The notes below the pieces were generated by a model. That model was not told the origin of the DNA. It was given only the letters and a program-made list of their open reading frames with translations, and searched no databases. DNA of 64,000 nt from Nitrospinia bacterium (GTDB taxonomy: Bacteria > Nitrospinota > Nitrospinia > Nitrospinales > JAJDAT01), in assembly GCA_029261715.1 (NCBI GenBank), contig JAJDAT010000025.1, positions 62,001 through 126,000 of the forward strand, in the 5' to 3' direction. How positions within the stretch are numbered: position 1 is the stretch's first letter; each line of letters starts with the position of its first letter. The position numbers and the translations under genes were made by a program. This document shows positions 8,901 to 18,200 of the stretch, one piece after another.

Positions 8901-11380
8901 AAGTTCATATCCAAGGCGACTGAAGTAACCACGTTTGTGGCGACACTGGAAGCGACAAGCGATGGGTCTGGCGGTAATACAACTATTTGAACGTCGTAAT
9001 CTCCTGATGAAACATCGCTATTTTGAAATCCCGTCGCGACTGCTATTGCTTTGACTGTTGTTAAGACATTATCGGGAACAGAAAACGGCTCTGAATAAGC
9101 CAGAGAGTTTGTTGAAGGCGTTGTTCCGTCCAACGTATAATAGATAGTAGCTCCGGGAGTAGCGGTGGCTAACGTCACGGTAACTGATTCGCCATATGTC
9201 CCAGCTCCCGCGAAAGGCGTTAACTCGACGGGTTCTGCTATTTCAGTTTGAATGTCGTAAGCGGCGGTTGTGACCAGGCTGTTTATAAATCCTGTTTTAA
9301 CCGCAAGCGCCGTTACGGTTGTCGCTTCGCTCAACGTGAACGGTCCTGTATATTCAATCGAATTCACAGTTGGGGCTGAACCGTCCAAGGTGTAATAAAT
9401 TGTCGCATCTAAAGTTGTAGTTCCTAGCGTTATCTCGGTAACGTCAGTATAGGTAACTCCAGGATCTGGAGAAAAAGCGACCGGTTGAACGATAGGATTA
9501 ACATCAAAAAAACCTGAAGTTACTGCGCTATTGGCAAATCCAACCGCCGTAGCCAAGGCGTTGATTGTTGTTGGAGCGTTCAATGAAATCGGAGCCGAAT
9601 AAACCAGCGAAGCGGTTGTTGGCGTCGATCCGTCCAATGTGTAATAGATGATTGCGTCAGTTGTCGCTGAACTTAAAGTAACGGCAGTAATGTCGTCAAA
9701 ATTTCCCGGCGCAGGATTAAAGGCGACCGCTTCGGCAAAAGGAACGATTGTAATCGTTGCCGAGGCAACGGCACTGTTTTGAAATTCGGGGCGCGCGGCG
9801 ATGGCTTTGATGGTAGCGGTCTGCGCGATCGTAATAGGGCCCGTGTATTTAATAGAAGCGGTGGTTGGTGTCGAGCCGTCCAGGGTGTAATAAATACTGG
9901 TTCCACCAGTAGCTGACAAGATAGTTACCAAGGTTGACCCGTTGAAACTACCTCCGTTTGGTATAAAGCTCGGCGTTGCTACAACTTGTAGGTTTGGGAT
10001 GAAAACGGGACAGGTGAACGTGCCATCATTTTCAGGCGCGCATTTCCAGGGATCGCCGTTTTGATTGTGCATGATCATCACGCCCGGATTTTCGCTAGTT
10101 CCTATCGTAACGTCTCCAAGGTTTAGAACGTTAGATTCTCCCGCTTCGACGATTACTGGATTTACGGGGCCGTCGGTAAGATTGTATCGAAACGATGTTG
10201 CGTAGACTTGGTTGTTGACGACTCTAGCGTCGATAGATTGTCCGAGGTTTATTCCTAATGGTCCGTTTAAAATAGAAGAATTTCGAATGGTTGGCCTGGT
10301 TGAATCGTTGAAGTCGACACTCCAATCGTTAACGCTTCCATTTTGAATTTTAATATGATCGAGACTGATATCCGTCGCGAGCGTTTCGGCTATGACTGCC
10401 GAGGTATCCCAGGAACCAACAATTTGGGTGTCGCTGATCAAAGCGCCAGCGCCTTCTTTAACGTTAATAGCTGCAGAATTTATATGTCCCGCTGAACCGT
10501 CGACGATATTGCCGACTGCGGTTACCTTACCTGAATGCAGTTCCAATCCAATTTGATTGATATCGGAAAGTGCGATGGTGTTTTCGGTAATGGTTGTTTG
10601 GTTCGCCGTTGTTGCAACATAAATTGCGGAGACTCCGTCACGCATTTTGTTGATGGTATTGTTTTTGATAGCGACGTTAGAACTTTGATCAATTTGGAGC
10701 GCGCGTTGATCTAGAAAAGTCGAGCCTATGATAGCGTCGTAGATTTGGTTGCCCGATAGGCTAATGTTGGAGCCTTTGACTAATATCGAGGTTTGCGCGG
10801 TGGCGCGAAGAACGCTATTCGTCACTGCAATACCATTTCCGTCGATACTAATTCCCAATGTTGGCGAGCCGTCGATCATGACGCTTGAAATTGCAGAGTC
10901 AGATATATTCGCTTGCGTTATGTCTAGCTCAATCGTTGAGCGTCCTACTCCTTGAGCGATATCGGCGACGGCTGAATTGACTAATCGGATTCCCTCAATC
11001 CTCACATTAGAGAGCGGTACGCCAGAATCGGGTTTAACCAAGACCATCGGGAGATAACCGCTATAGGATAGGGTCGTGGACTGATAACCAGCGCCGACAA
11101 CAGTCAGGTTGGAAGACTTGATCAATATAGAACCGGTTATTTTAAAGTTTCCCGCAGGCAAATAAACTTTACCGCCCGTGGATGGGGCATTATCAATAGC
11201 GTTTTGGATGACGGTCGTATCGTCGGTAATGCCGTCGCCCACAGCTCCTTGGGTTTTGACGTTAACTTCATAAGCATAACTGGAGACTGAAAGGCTTAGC
11301 GTTATAAAAGCCAAAACAATGGCCAAAACGAAGCCCTTAATTTTTTGACCTTTAATTCTCAATTTTTTATGTGAAACCAT
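2996..11380 (-). CDS. Giant secreted beta-helix / CHB_HEX / NHL / RHS protein with variable C-terminus
   Basis: A 2,794-residue modular secreted protein. Signal peptide: residues 1-37. Pectate-lyase-3 type beta-helix: about 40-450, opening VKTQGAVGDGITDDT. Four chitobiase C-terminal-like repeats with the IYYTLDGS.PT motif centred near 497, 580, 663 and 747. A carboxypeptidase-regulatory-like domain: about 840-910. A region with the CDCDKGS motif near 1,175. NHL-type propeller repeats with repeated IxTIAG: about 1,390-1,700. YD/RHS repeats: about 1,750-2,560. RHS core near 2,613 (ARDYDTEIGRWTSKDP), then a unique tip of about 140 residues. I chose ATG at 11380 because GGAG lies eight bases upstream; a TTG six bases earlier overlaps that site. 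RHS proteins with variable tips are often contact-dependent toxins, but no toxin motif is recognised here. Confidence 0.85.
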   Translation of the reverse strand: MVSHKKLRIKGQKIKGFVLAIVLAFITLSLSVSSYAYEVNVKTQGAVGDGITDDTTVIQNAIDNAPSTGGKVYLPAGNFKITGSILIKSSNLTVVGAGYQSTTLSYSGYLPMVLVKPDSGVPLSNVRIEGIRLVNSAVADIAQGVGRSTIELDITQANISDSAISSVMIDGSPTLGISIDGNGIAVTNSVLRATAQTSILVKGSNISLSGNQIYDAIIGSTFLDQRALQIDQSSNVAIKNNTINKMRDGVSAIYVATTANQTTITENTIALSDINQIGLELHSGKVTAVGNIVDGSAGHINSAAINVKEGAGALISDTQIVGSWDTSAVIAETLATDISLDHIKIQNGSVNDWSVDFNDSTRPTIRNSSILNGPLGINLGQSIDARVVNNQVYATSFRYNLTDGPVNPVIVEAGESNVLNLGDVTIGTSENPGVMIMHNQNGDPWKCAPENDGTFTCPVFIPNLQVVATPSFIPNGGSFNGSTLVTILSATGGTSIYYTLDGSTPTTASIKYTGPITIAQTATIKAIAARPEFQNSAVASATITIVPFAEAVAFNPAPGNFDDITAVTLSSATTDAIIYYTLDGSTPTTASLVYSAPISLNAPTTINALATAVGFANSAVTSGFFDVNPIVQPVAFSPDPGVTYTDVTEITLGTTTLDATIYYTLDGSAPTVNSIEYTGPFTLSEATTVTALAVKTGFINSLVTTAAYDIQTEIAEPVELTPFAGAGTYGESVTVTLATATPGATIYYTLDGTTPSTNSLAYSEPFSVPDNVLTTVKAIAVATGFQNSDVSSGDYDVQIVVLPPDPSLVASSVATNVVTSVALDMNFLFEGANPIQTGVAPGTIKPEFTAILRGQLFTRDGNPLPGATVSILGHPEFGQTLTRADGFYDMAVNGGGLLTLEFKKTNFLTAQRKIDTPWIDFAMVEDVALVPLNPKRTVVDLANETTVAHLAEGSVEIDTDGTRQVALMFPAGTTAEMVLPDGSKLPLTTMTVRSTEYTVGDNGDMAMPAKLPPGTAYTYAVEFSIDEAIAAGADTVEFDPNKPPVMGYLENFLGFPIGGAVPNGFYERTDAKWVGDDNGIVLQIASVTNGLADIAIDDQGALADATFLAELEITDTERELLAQRYAIGDSFWRVPMRHFSTRDWNGIDRPSPDAKPPVNPPAKQNPSPPLPDCDCDKGSIIRVQGQVLGESVPITGTPFNLNYSSDRQLGYGNRSMDIPLIGGLVPNSLTEIELTVNVAGQTHKFLFEKAVTPILPNLTQSFTWNGLDAYGRPVNGSATVVINIRYRYVSTYPVYSYRGLTLVQSLRIVFLNQYLADGFATPVGTALTRRDFSFDQEYSVQLQSQDARPLGFGGWSLDQLHTYDSLGPILYRGDGVRRTVGELRTINSVTGESGISIPEGITVAPNGDVFYSQRFNVFKLDRDGVVTTVAGNGQQGCCGNGGLALDAVFNFLAGTALDPEGNLYIADPINHRVVKVHAINGEITPQSILTTIVGNGDGGGGGNPITEGNGSNGQGGTQKRGSYTGDGGLAVNAGLARPTDVAIGPNGSIFIVDSFNQRIRRVDPSGIIDTIAGAPDFLASNGGNWSEDFSGDDGPAVEAKIGAVTDLGFGPDGSLYLVLGAFGQHNRIIKIDRNGTLTTYGGGGNLGDADGIAATDADLFVPKHVVVDQRGNVYFGSNNGYRYIDTEGIIHKVTPKFGDPGVTNFIEKGPAKNTVLSGSSIAVAPDGTLYVGANGRLVKISPSIPGFENDDQQVASADGSEIYNFDKAGRHKQTLNSLTGAVIFTFAYDGSGRLITSTDADGLVTTFNRDASGNLTSITSPDGQTTAISLNGNGFIASIANPASETIQLSYNGNEGLLTSFTDARQNASTFTYNGFGRLTQDKNAENGELNYAKTILNEFDNRTTKTTSLGRVTTFDVEFDPNGTRKRTVTDPSGIQTVSFLDEGGTQTVNSPDGTVTLSTPLADPRFGMQSPLNSLKITTPSGLINNVTSNRTVDLTDLNNPFSLTKQTDTVNVNGKTFSSVFEKISSPNPDPYKEVSTSPEGRTLTSFFDSNLQLTKIEAPGFSGNQLISEFSYDARSRLISTLQGTSNERNSSIVYDSVTGFTSSITDSLGRSVSFTYDSLGRVTKQTLPGAREINFTYDANGNVTSIQPPGQPVHLFQYDSIDQETFYTPPDVNPGTDATMFSYNLDKDLTSITRPDGGFISFAYDTGGRLQTLTFPRSGANVSTTYSYETGTGDLKEIIAPDGGKLTFVNDGPLPTEFGFIGQVAGSVVQTYDNDFRVTSRSVNGANSLNFTYDNDSLVTGAGSETLTYDSGNGFLTGTTLGLVTDSLQYSAEYGELQNYSAVVNGTEQFKTSFIRDDLGRITEKTETVKGVETTYTYDYDIEGRLISVDDGDTIPEETYTYDSNGNRSINGAQYDAQDRLTSLLDGTTYTYSANGELASKTDPNLDTTVYEYDALGNLISVDLPGGVSGSPEIEYIVDGQNRRIGKKFNGTLEKTWLYKDQFNPIAELDGLGNVVSRFVYASRSNVPDYMIKGGITYRIISDHLGSPRIVVDSANSNVIVQEITYDTFGRVLSDTNPGFQPFGFAGGIYDGDTKFTRFGARDYDTEIGRWTSKDPILFDGGGTNLYGYVLNDPINFIDINGLEPRYISNDNFGAKAIIVNQPQPFNDPLSPYLSALTPDSSVGFDSPLGGFELTFPLRSGGAPYGKAQTPSRNFPLPAPGCTIQFRGSFNGNNNTPTFDAVIDSPLGSLKQQYGGDYKFEGRKTISAAIPGINTKVYIRFKYQISKIK

Positions 11381-11480
11381 TACCAAATCTCCTATGCGAT
11401 CGGTAAATATCTATTAGAAAAATTTAAAAATCTCTGTTTTGTTTTTTTAAATAGTTTTAAAAAAATGGAATATTGAAACT

Positions 11481-14462
11481 CTAATTATAAGGCCCTGTTG
11501 GAGGCGTAAAGTTTGATGTCCATCTGGCGACTCCCTTAGAAATTCGAAGTTCGTCGATATTTCCAAACATATCCCAACAACCACAATAAGCGATATTGCC
11601 AAAGTTTAAGGTTCCAGCTATATCGTTAATGCTTGTGCTATTTATTTGAGTTGAGCCGCTTTGAACTCCGTCTTGAAAAAATCTATACTCATTTCCAGAG
11701 CGCGTTACGGCAAAGTGGTACCAAGTTCCTGCAACTAAGTTAAGCGAAGCGGTGCTTACGGATATAGGGACGGACCCTCCCTGGTAAAGTTGGAAAAATA
11801 ATTTAAAGTCTACATGTTCAAAAAAGAGACGCCATTGATTATTTGAATTAGGCGATTGCGTAACAACTGCCTGAGGCGATCCATTTTCGGTAACGTATTT
11901 ATACCAAAAATCAATGGTGAAATCTCCAGATCCAAAAGTCCAGTCAGGGCTATCGGGAAAAGTCACATAATCGTCAACTCGATCAAATAGTCCAGATCCT
12001 GTCCCAATCTGCGCATTGGCATTATCTATTACTATGCCACCTTGAGGCGTTGGAATATGCGCCGATCCAGAGAAGTCTGAAAAATCCGTATCCATATGCA
12101 TCAATAGCTTTGTGAATTCATCATTGCCAGATGATGGTGGTGGAGGCGGAGGAGAAGCATATGGCGCAGTTGGTAAATCATTGCTGAAATCTGTCGTCCA
12201 TCGAGCGATGCCTTTTGAAATTCGAAGCTCGTCGATATTTCCAGATACGGACCAACAACCACAATAAGCAATGTTGCCAATGTTTAAAGTTCCAGCTATA
12301 TCGGGAATACTTGTGCTGTTAGTGTGGGTTGATCCTGTTTGAATGCCGTCTTTGAAAATTTTAAACTCATTTCCAGAACGAACTACAGCAAAGTGGTACC
12401 AATCACCCGTAGTCAAGGTTAATTGACCTGTTTCAAAAGTAATCGGGACTGATCCACCAGAATAAAGTTGAAAAAATAGTCTAGGACCGCCGGCGGATTC
12501 GAAAAAGAGTCGCCATTGATTGCTTGAATTTGGCGATTGAGATGCAATCGTTTGCATTACATTAGTATTGTGTTGGTACCAAAAATCGATCGTAAAATCT
12601 TCTGTCCCAAATGCCCAATCTGGGCTATCGGGAAAAGTCAGATGATCGTTGCTTCCGTCAAACCCAGCAGATCCTGGGCCAAACTTGAAATCGGTGGTAT
12701 CTATTGAAATGCCTCCATTAGCCGTTGGAGTCTTATTGGAGGAAGACGAGTCAGAAAAATCAGAATCTAAATGAAGTAATAATTTTGTAAATTCATCGTT
12801 GCCAGACGGCGGTGGCAGTTCGGTTATGGTAAACGCTGCCGAAGCAATGGCGCTGTCGAGAAAACCAGGGGCTGTGGCGAAGGCTTTTACTGTTGTGTCC
12901 ACGGTTAAGATAAAGGCATTAACATAGACGTTTGACGAAGTGGTTGGGTCTGTGCCGTCGATGGTGTAATAAATCGTTGCTCCTGGAGTTGCCGTAGCCA
13001 AAGCCACAGTTGTGTCGCCTACATAACTTCCACCGTTTGGAGAAATCGTTGGTGTTTCTGTCGGTATCGGATCATTATTAGCGCAACTGAAAGTTCCTAC
13101 ATTGTCAGGGTTACACTTCCAGGAAGAACCGCTTTGGCTATACATGATGATGGAAGAGTTTTGACTTGGCGTTCCAATAGTAAGGTCGCTATGAATTTGC
13201 AAACCTGAATTGTTGTTTTCTAAAATGGTGTGATTTATTGGAGGACCTGCCAGATTGTATTTATCTCCCAATACGTTGACTTGATTATTTATGATTCTTG
13301 CGCCGTCGGATTGGCCTAAGTCGATTCCGAAATTACCATTAAGAATTGTTGAGTTTTGAACGACGGTCCGAATTGAATTGTTCAAGGCGATAGCCCAACT
13401 GGATGAAGCGTCGTTATTAACGACCACGTGATCTATATTGGCATCGACCGCCGCCGTTTGCACGGCAATTGGGGATTGTACCCAAGTACCCACAAATTGA
13501 GTGTCGCTAATTAAAACTCCAGAACCTTCCTGTACGTCGACTCCAACGGTACCTATAAATCCCAGCCCGCCATCGATAGAATTGCCCACAAAAGAAACGC
13601 TACCAGAATGGATTTCCGCGCCAATTTGATTGATATCAGATAACACGATGGAGTTACTGGTAATGGCCGCTTGAGTTGTTGCCGCGCCTACATTAATAGC
13701 GCTGGAGTCGCCTCTGAGTTCGCCAATGCTATTGCCGCTGAAGATAACGTTTGTTGTTGCATTTAAATAAACGGCGTCTTGTTCCGTTGGATCGCCTTGA
13801 AAGGACATTTGGTGGATTTTATTACCCAAGATACGAACGTCGGTTCCGTTAACTGTTATTCCATATCGACCTGTTCCGCTGATGGAACTGTTGGACAAGG
13901 ATACGCGTTGTCCTTTTAATCCGATTCCTTCAATAGGAGAATCGTCGACTGCAATATTTTCAAAAGCGACATCGGTAACAATAGCTAGAGAGTTGTCCAC
14001 TTGGATAGTCGCTTTGCCTGCTCCTTGATTCGCGTCGTAAGAGGCAGAATTGGAGAATCGCATTCCCTTTATTGAAATATTTGAAATAGGAGGGCCTGTT
14101 ACAGGTTGAATCAATAACGTTTGTTCGTACCCGTTATCCGAAAGGGTCACCGCTTCGGGACTCGCTCCGATCAAAGCGGTATTTGAACTTTTGATGATTA
14201 AGGGACCCGTAACTTTATAAGTTCCAGCAGGAAAAAAGACCACTCCACCTGTGACTGCAACTGTGTCAATAGCGTTTTGAATTGCTTGAGTGTCGTCGGT
14301 AACGCCATCTCCCGCAGCCCCGTCATCAGATTTCACGTTTCTTTCTGTCGCCGCCGCAAAAGAAGAGGTTGTTGAAGCCAGTGTTAGTAAAGCGAAACAT
14401 ATAGCGATAAAAACGGCGTTAATTTTTTGACTGTTAATGCTTATTTTTTTGAGTGAAACCAT
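11481..14462 (-). CDS. Secreted beta-helix protein with CHB_HEX repeat and two LamG domains
   Basis: A 993-residue paralogue of the giant protein downstream. It has a signal peptide (residues 1-38, cleavage after SFAA), a pectate-lyase-3 beta-helix (about 40-455) closely similar to the neighbour's, one chitobiase-like repeat with IYYTIDGTDPT near 500, and two tandem LamG/concanavalin-like domains (about 550-775 and 785-993). Each LamG copy ends in the pattern GNIDELRISKG.ARWT. Such proteins usually bind or process surface polysaccharide; no catalytic residues can be assigned. The 5' leader (GGAGATTTGGTA before ATG) is shared with the neighbour. Start ATG at 14462 fits the ribosome site better than the upstream TTG. 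About 100 bases separate the two genes. Confidence 0.85.
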   Translation of the reverse strand: MVSLKKISINSQKINAVFIAICFALLTLASTTSSFAAATERNVKSDDGAAGDGVTDDTQAIQNAIDTVAVTGGVVFFPAGTYKVTGPLIIKSSNTALIGASPEAVTLSDNGYEQTLLIQPVTGPPISNISIKGMRFSNSASYDANQGAGKATIQVDNSLAIVTDVAFENIAVDDSPIEGIGLKGQRVSLSNSSISGTGRYGITVNGTDVRILGNKIHQMSFQGDPTEQDAVYLNATTNVIFSGNSIGELRGDSSAINVGAATTQAAITSNSIVLSDINQIGAEIHSGSVSFVGNSIDGGLGFIGTVGVDVQEGSGVLISDTQFVGTWVQSPIAVQTAAVDANIDHVVVNNDASSSWAIALNNSIRTVVQNSTILNGNFGIDLGQSDGARIINNQVNVLGDKYNLAGPPINHTILENNNSGLQIHSDLTIGTPSQNSSIIMYSQSGSSWKCNPDNVGTFSCANNDPIPTETPTISPNGGSYVGDTTVALATATPGATIYYTIDGTDPTTSSNVYVNAFILTVDTTVKAFATAPGFLDSAIASAAFTITELPPPSGNDEFTKLLLHLDSDFSDSSSSNKTPTANGGISIDTTDFKFGPGSAGFDGSNDHLTFPDSPDWAFGTEDFTIDFWYQHNTNVMQTIASQSPNSSNQWRLFFESAGGPRLFFQLYSGGSVPITFETGQLTLTTGDWYHFAVVRSGNEFKIFKDGIQTGSTHTNSTSIPDIAGTLNIGNIAYCGCWSVSGNIDELRISKGIARWTTDFSNDLPTAPYASPPPPPPSSGNDEFTKLLMHMDTDFSDFSGSAHIPTPQGGIVIDNANAQIGTGSGLFDRVDDYVTFPDSPDWTFGSGDFTIDFWYKYVTENGSPQAVVTQSPNSNNQWRLFFEHVDFKLFFQLYQGGSVPISVSTASLNLVAGTWYHFAVTRSGNEYRFFQDGVQSGSTQINSTSINDIAGTLNFGNIAYCGCWDMFGNIDELRISKGVARWTSNFTPPTGPYN
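11505..12800 (-). repeat. Tandem duplication encoding two LamG domains
   Basis: The coding stretch of about 12,190-12,800 (first copy) is repeated at about 11,505-12,120 (second copy). The copies share long near-identical blocks such as YCGCW...GNIDELRISKG, SPDW.FG..DFTIDFWY and QSPNS.NQWRLFFE, and both are introduced by SGNDEFTKLL. A proline-rich linker (SPPPPPPSSG) joins them. This is a recent-looking internal duplication. Confidence 0.75.
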
Positions 14463-15250
14463 TACCAAATCTCCTATGCGATTGGCAAAACGTCTATCAG
14501 TTTGGAATTGAAATTATTTAAAAAAACGTTCAGTTTTTGATGTCGGTAAAAATATAACTTTTGATTATTGTTAACGCCAAATTTTCCTGGCCGAATTAAA
14601 ATTCTGTTATCTGAAAAAAAATATCTTTTTTTACTTTTAGTTAGTTTTTCAGAATTTCAGACTTTAAAGTTTAAAAAATAAATCCACAAATGAATTTTTA
14701 CTTGGCCAAAACTACTTGCGAAATAACAAAGGTTTTCCTTTGGGGGATGTAGTCTTTTTTTTATAGAGAAATTATGGCTAGATGTAATTGTGATGGTAAT
14801 GAATTGATTTTTAACAATTTAATTAAGTTTTATTTTTTGTTATTTGTAAGAATACCTAAAAAAAGGGTATGTCTATGAGTATTGGTAAGAAAAATGAAAG
14901 ATACCCATTATTTAGGTAGAAGATTTTTTATTAATTTTTGCATCACATATTTACTTTGAGAATTGAAAGTTTAGAGGTATGCCGACATTCCTACCTTTAC
15001 TTTTATTGATAATCTCTTGAGTGGCTGTCTTCCGAATATATATCGGAGATTCTAATAATGATAATTTCTGTTGAAAATCAAAAATTGGTTATGGGATAGA
15101 TCGTTTGTCTTATTATTAAGGCTAATTGAAAGGTTTAAATTTTTTAAGTTGTGTAAGAGTCAAAGATCTTCGTTAGTTTCTTTAAGATTGCTATAGAATG
15201 CTTTATCCAAGAAAAATTAATACTTTATAAAAAGACGAAAAAAGTTTTAT
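14463..15250. other. 788-bp AT-rich intergenic region with dyads
   Basis: This separates the minus-strand beta-helix gene from the plus-strand SagB fusion and is the 5' side of both. It is very AT-rich, with no gene I can support. A 34-codon frame (14774-14878, starting MARCNCDG) is open but has no clear ribosome site and looks incidental. Three dyads built from TACC/GGTA half-sites lie at 14852-14870, 14901-14918 and 14975-14996, possibly regulator sites. Confidence 0.5.
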
Positions 15251-18200
15251 ATGAAAGATCTTGTAAATAAAACGATTCAATATCACGAAACAACGAAGCA
15301 TCACTTTAATAGACATGCGAGCTCTCCTGGATATTTGGATTGGGCGAATCAGCCTGATCCGTTTCGCAGGTTCAATGGCGCCGATCTTTTTTTTCTCCCA
15401 CCAATTATTAAAGACACAACACCGTCTTACGCTTCTGTTTTCTCTAACAAAATTATTTCTCCTAAAACTTTTGATATTGAATTTCTTTCCCGGCTTTTTG
15501 AAATGGCTATGGGAATTACTGCTTGGAAGCAAGCGGGAGATTCACGTTGGGCCTTACGCGCTAATCCATCAAGCGGCAATTTACATCCAACCGAAGCTTA
15601 TTTAATCAGTCCAGAGTTAAAGGGACTCAATTCAAAGCCGGGACTTTATCATTATTGCCCCAAAGAACATGGTTTGGAACTTAGGACCGATTTTTCTGAA
15701 GAAACGTTAGCGAAATTGAGTGTGGGGTTTCCGCAGGAAACATTTTTTGTAGGTTTGACTTCGATTCATTGGCGAGAAGCTTGGAAGTATGGCGAGAGAG
15801 CGTTTCGATATTGCCAACACGACACGGGGCATGCATTGGCTTCTGTTAGAATTGCAGTTGGGGCTTTAGGATGGAGAGCCATTCATTTAGAAGGAATGAA
15901 CGACGAGGATATATCTCAGTTACTGGGTTTAGACAGGGACGATGATTTTAAAGAAGGAGACCGAGAACATCCTGATTTAATTTTAGCGTTATTTCCCTAC
16001 GCTGACGATGCTCTCAAAGCTCCGCTTGCACTGGATGTTGAAGCTATCAAAGAGGCAAGCGATGGTTCTTGGAAAGGTTACGCAAATAAGTTGAGTTCTG
16101 AGCGGATGGAGTGGGACATTATTGATAAAGTTTCCGAGACGTCTCTTAAAAAAAATAGAGAAGTTAACGCGGAGATTGATGTCCAAGGTATTGGTGGAAT
16201 TGAGTTCAAGCCTGTATTAAATTCTTTTCAAAGAAAAAATATTTCTATCAGACAGATTATTCGGCAACGTCGCAGCGCGGTATCATTTGACGGTTTTACT
16301 GGGATGTCGAAAGACGAGTTTTACTGTGTTTTATCTCATACAACACGTGTCGAGAATAAGCCGGGGATACCTTGGGACGCTATTTGCTGGAAACCTTCGG
16401 TACATTTATTTTTATTTGTTCATAGAGTAGTAGGCATAGAGTCGGGGTTGTATTTCTTAGTTAGAAACCCAGATAACTTGGACCAGTTTAAAAATAAATT
16501 TAAATCGGATTTTGAATGGACAAGACCCGCTGATTGTCCTGAGGGATTGAATTTATTTCTTTTAAAACCTGGAGACTTTAAACGTCATGCGGCTCAAGTT
16601 AGTTGCGGTCAAGACATTGCCGGCGATAGCGCTTTTAGTTTGGGGATGATTGCGGAAATTGAATCGTCGCTGGAAACTTTTGGTCCGTCCCAATACCGCA
16701 GATTGTTTTGGGAGTCTGGAATGATTGGGCAAAATCTTTATCTAGCGGCTGAGTTTATCGGTTTGCGTGGAACGGGCATTGGTTGTTATTTCGATGATCC
16801 CGTGCGTGAGTTGCTTGGAGTGAAAGATAGCAGTCTAGAAAGTTTTTATCATTTTACAATTGGCGGGCCAGTAGACGACTCCAGATTACAAACGCATGCG
16901 CCCTACATATGGTCTGAAGAAATCAGTCTTGGAAAGTCTGAATGGGGTAGTCAAACCTTTAAAAGCGAGTCGGTTAAAGAAGGAAATACAAAAGATTCTA
17001 AGTCGGTTCAATGGAATGATAAATGGATCTCTAGAATTGGTATGGGACTGCGCGGGATGAGTCGGTATCGCAATTCAAATGTGAAAGCTTTAAATGCTGT
17101 TTTAAAAACTCCGATCAATATTTTTGAAACGTCGCCAGACGAGACGGATGGGGAAGACGAATGGCTTTTGGGAGACACTCTTTCTAAATTAAGCGAAGTA
17201 AAAACTTTTGATAGAAACGACTTATTTTTTATAACAAGGGGAGGGTGGATTCGTGGAAAAAATTCGCGGGTCACCGAAGAGTTGAAAAAGCGTGGGTATC
17301 TTCAGGCAGAAATTCGTCAGTTAAATTCCGAAATAAGCTTGTGTCTTTCTCCTGAGTTTTTAAAGGATCAGATTGAACGTTCTCTATACAGGCTTGGGAT
17401 AAATTATTTGGATTTATTTCTTTTGCGAATGCCGCTTTTTATTGAAAAAGAACTATTTGATGATATCGGTAGGGCGTTTAGTGTTTTGGAAGAGTTGTAC
17501 AATGAAGGGAAGATTAAAAGCTTTGGTCTTTCGGTTTTTGAGTTAGAGGATAAAGAGATCAGTTTTGCCGATTTCCCATTAGAAGTTTTCTGCGAGAAAT
17601 CTCCGCATTCAAATGGATTTCAAGCGATTGAGGTTGCCGGTAACTTTGTAAATAAGCGTCCTTTTGAATCGGAACCGGGTAAAGAAAGTTTTGTGGAAAG
17701 AGCAAAGGGATTGGGTTTGAAAGTAATTACAGGCAATCCCTTGAGAGCTAAAGTTGAAGATAAAGCCGTTTGGTTGGTGGATTACTTTGATAATAGCTCT
17801 TGGGAAGAAACGGCAAAAGAACTTTTAAACAGAGCTAAAAATTTAGAAATAGAAATTCTACAAACTCCTTTAACTGATAACCGTATTTTAGAAGAAGCGA
17901 TGCGCGACGCTAGAATCCGCTCCCCGTTTAATTTTTCTGAAATGTTTTCGTTTTATTTAGAGAAAAAAGAACCTTCGGCAGATGATTACACTCGGTTACA
18001 AGAAATTACGAATCAGTCTCTTTCTATGGCAAAAACTGTTCGAGAGCAATTGGCCAACGCCAAGTTGCTTCCTCAGTCTGAGTTTGAAGAATCCTTATCA
18101 GATATCGAAACTTTTTTTGATAATGTTTTATTTGGACTCAAGTGTTTTATACGGTCTCAAATAAATGTCGGGTTGGATGATATTCGTGATTCAAATTTTG

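Noticed and set aside
9673-9906. A minus-strand frame inside the giant RHS gene with basic Arg/Pro/Leu-rich product
   Set aside because: It lies in a shifted frame over the repeated chitobiase modules and has the composition of a shadow frame.
11381-11386. TTG start codons six bases upstream of the ATG of both giant secreted genes
   Set aside because: The TTG lies only one or two bases after the GGAG ribosome site; the ATG has correct spacing in both genes.
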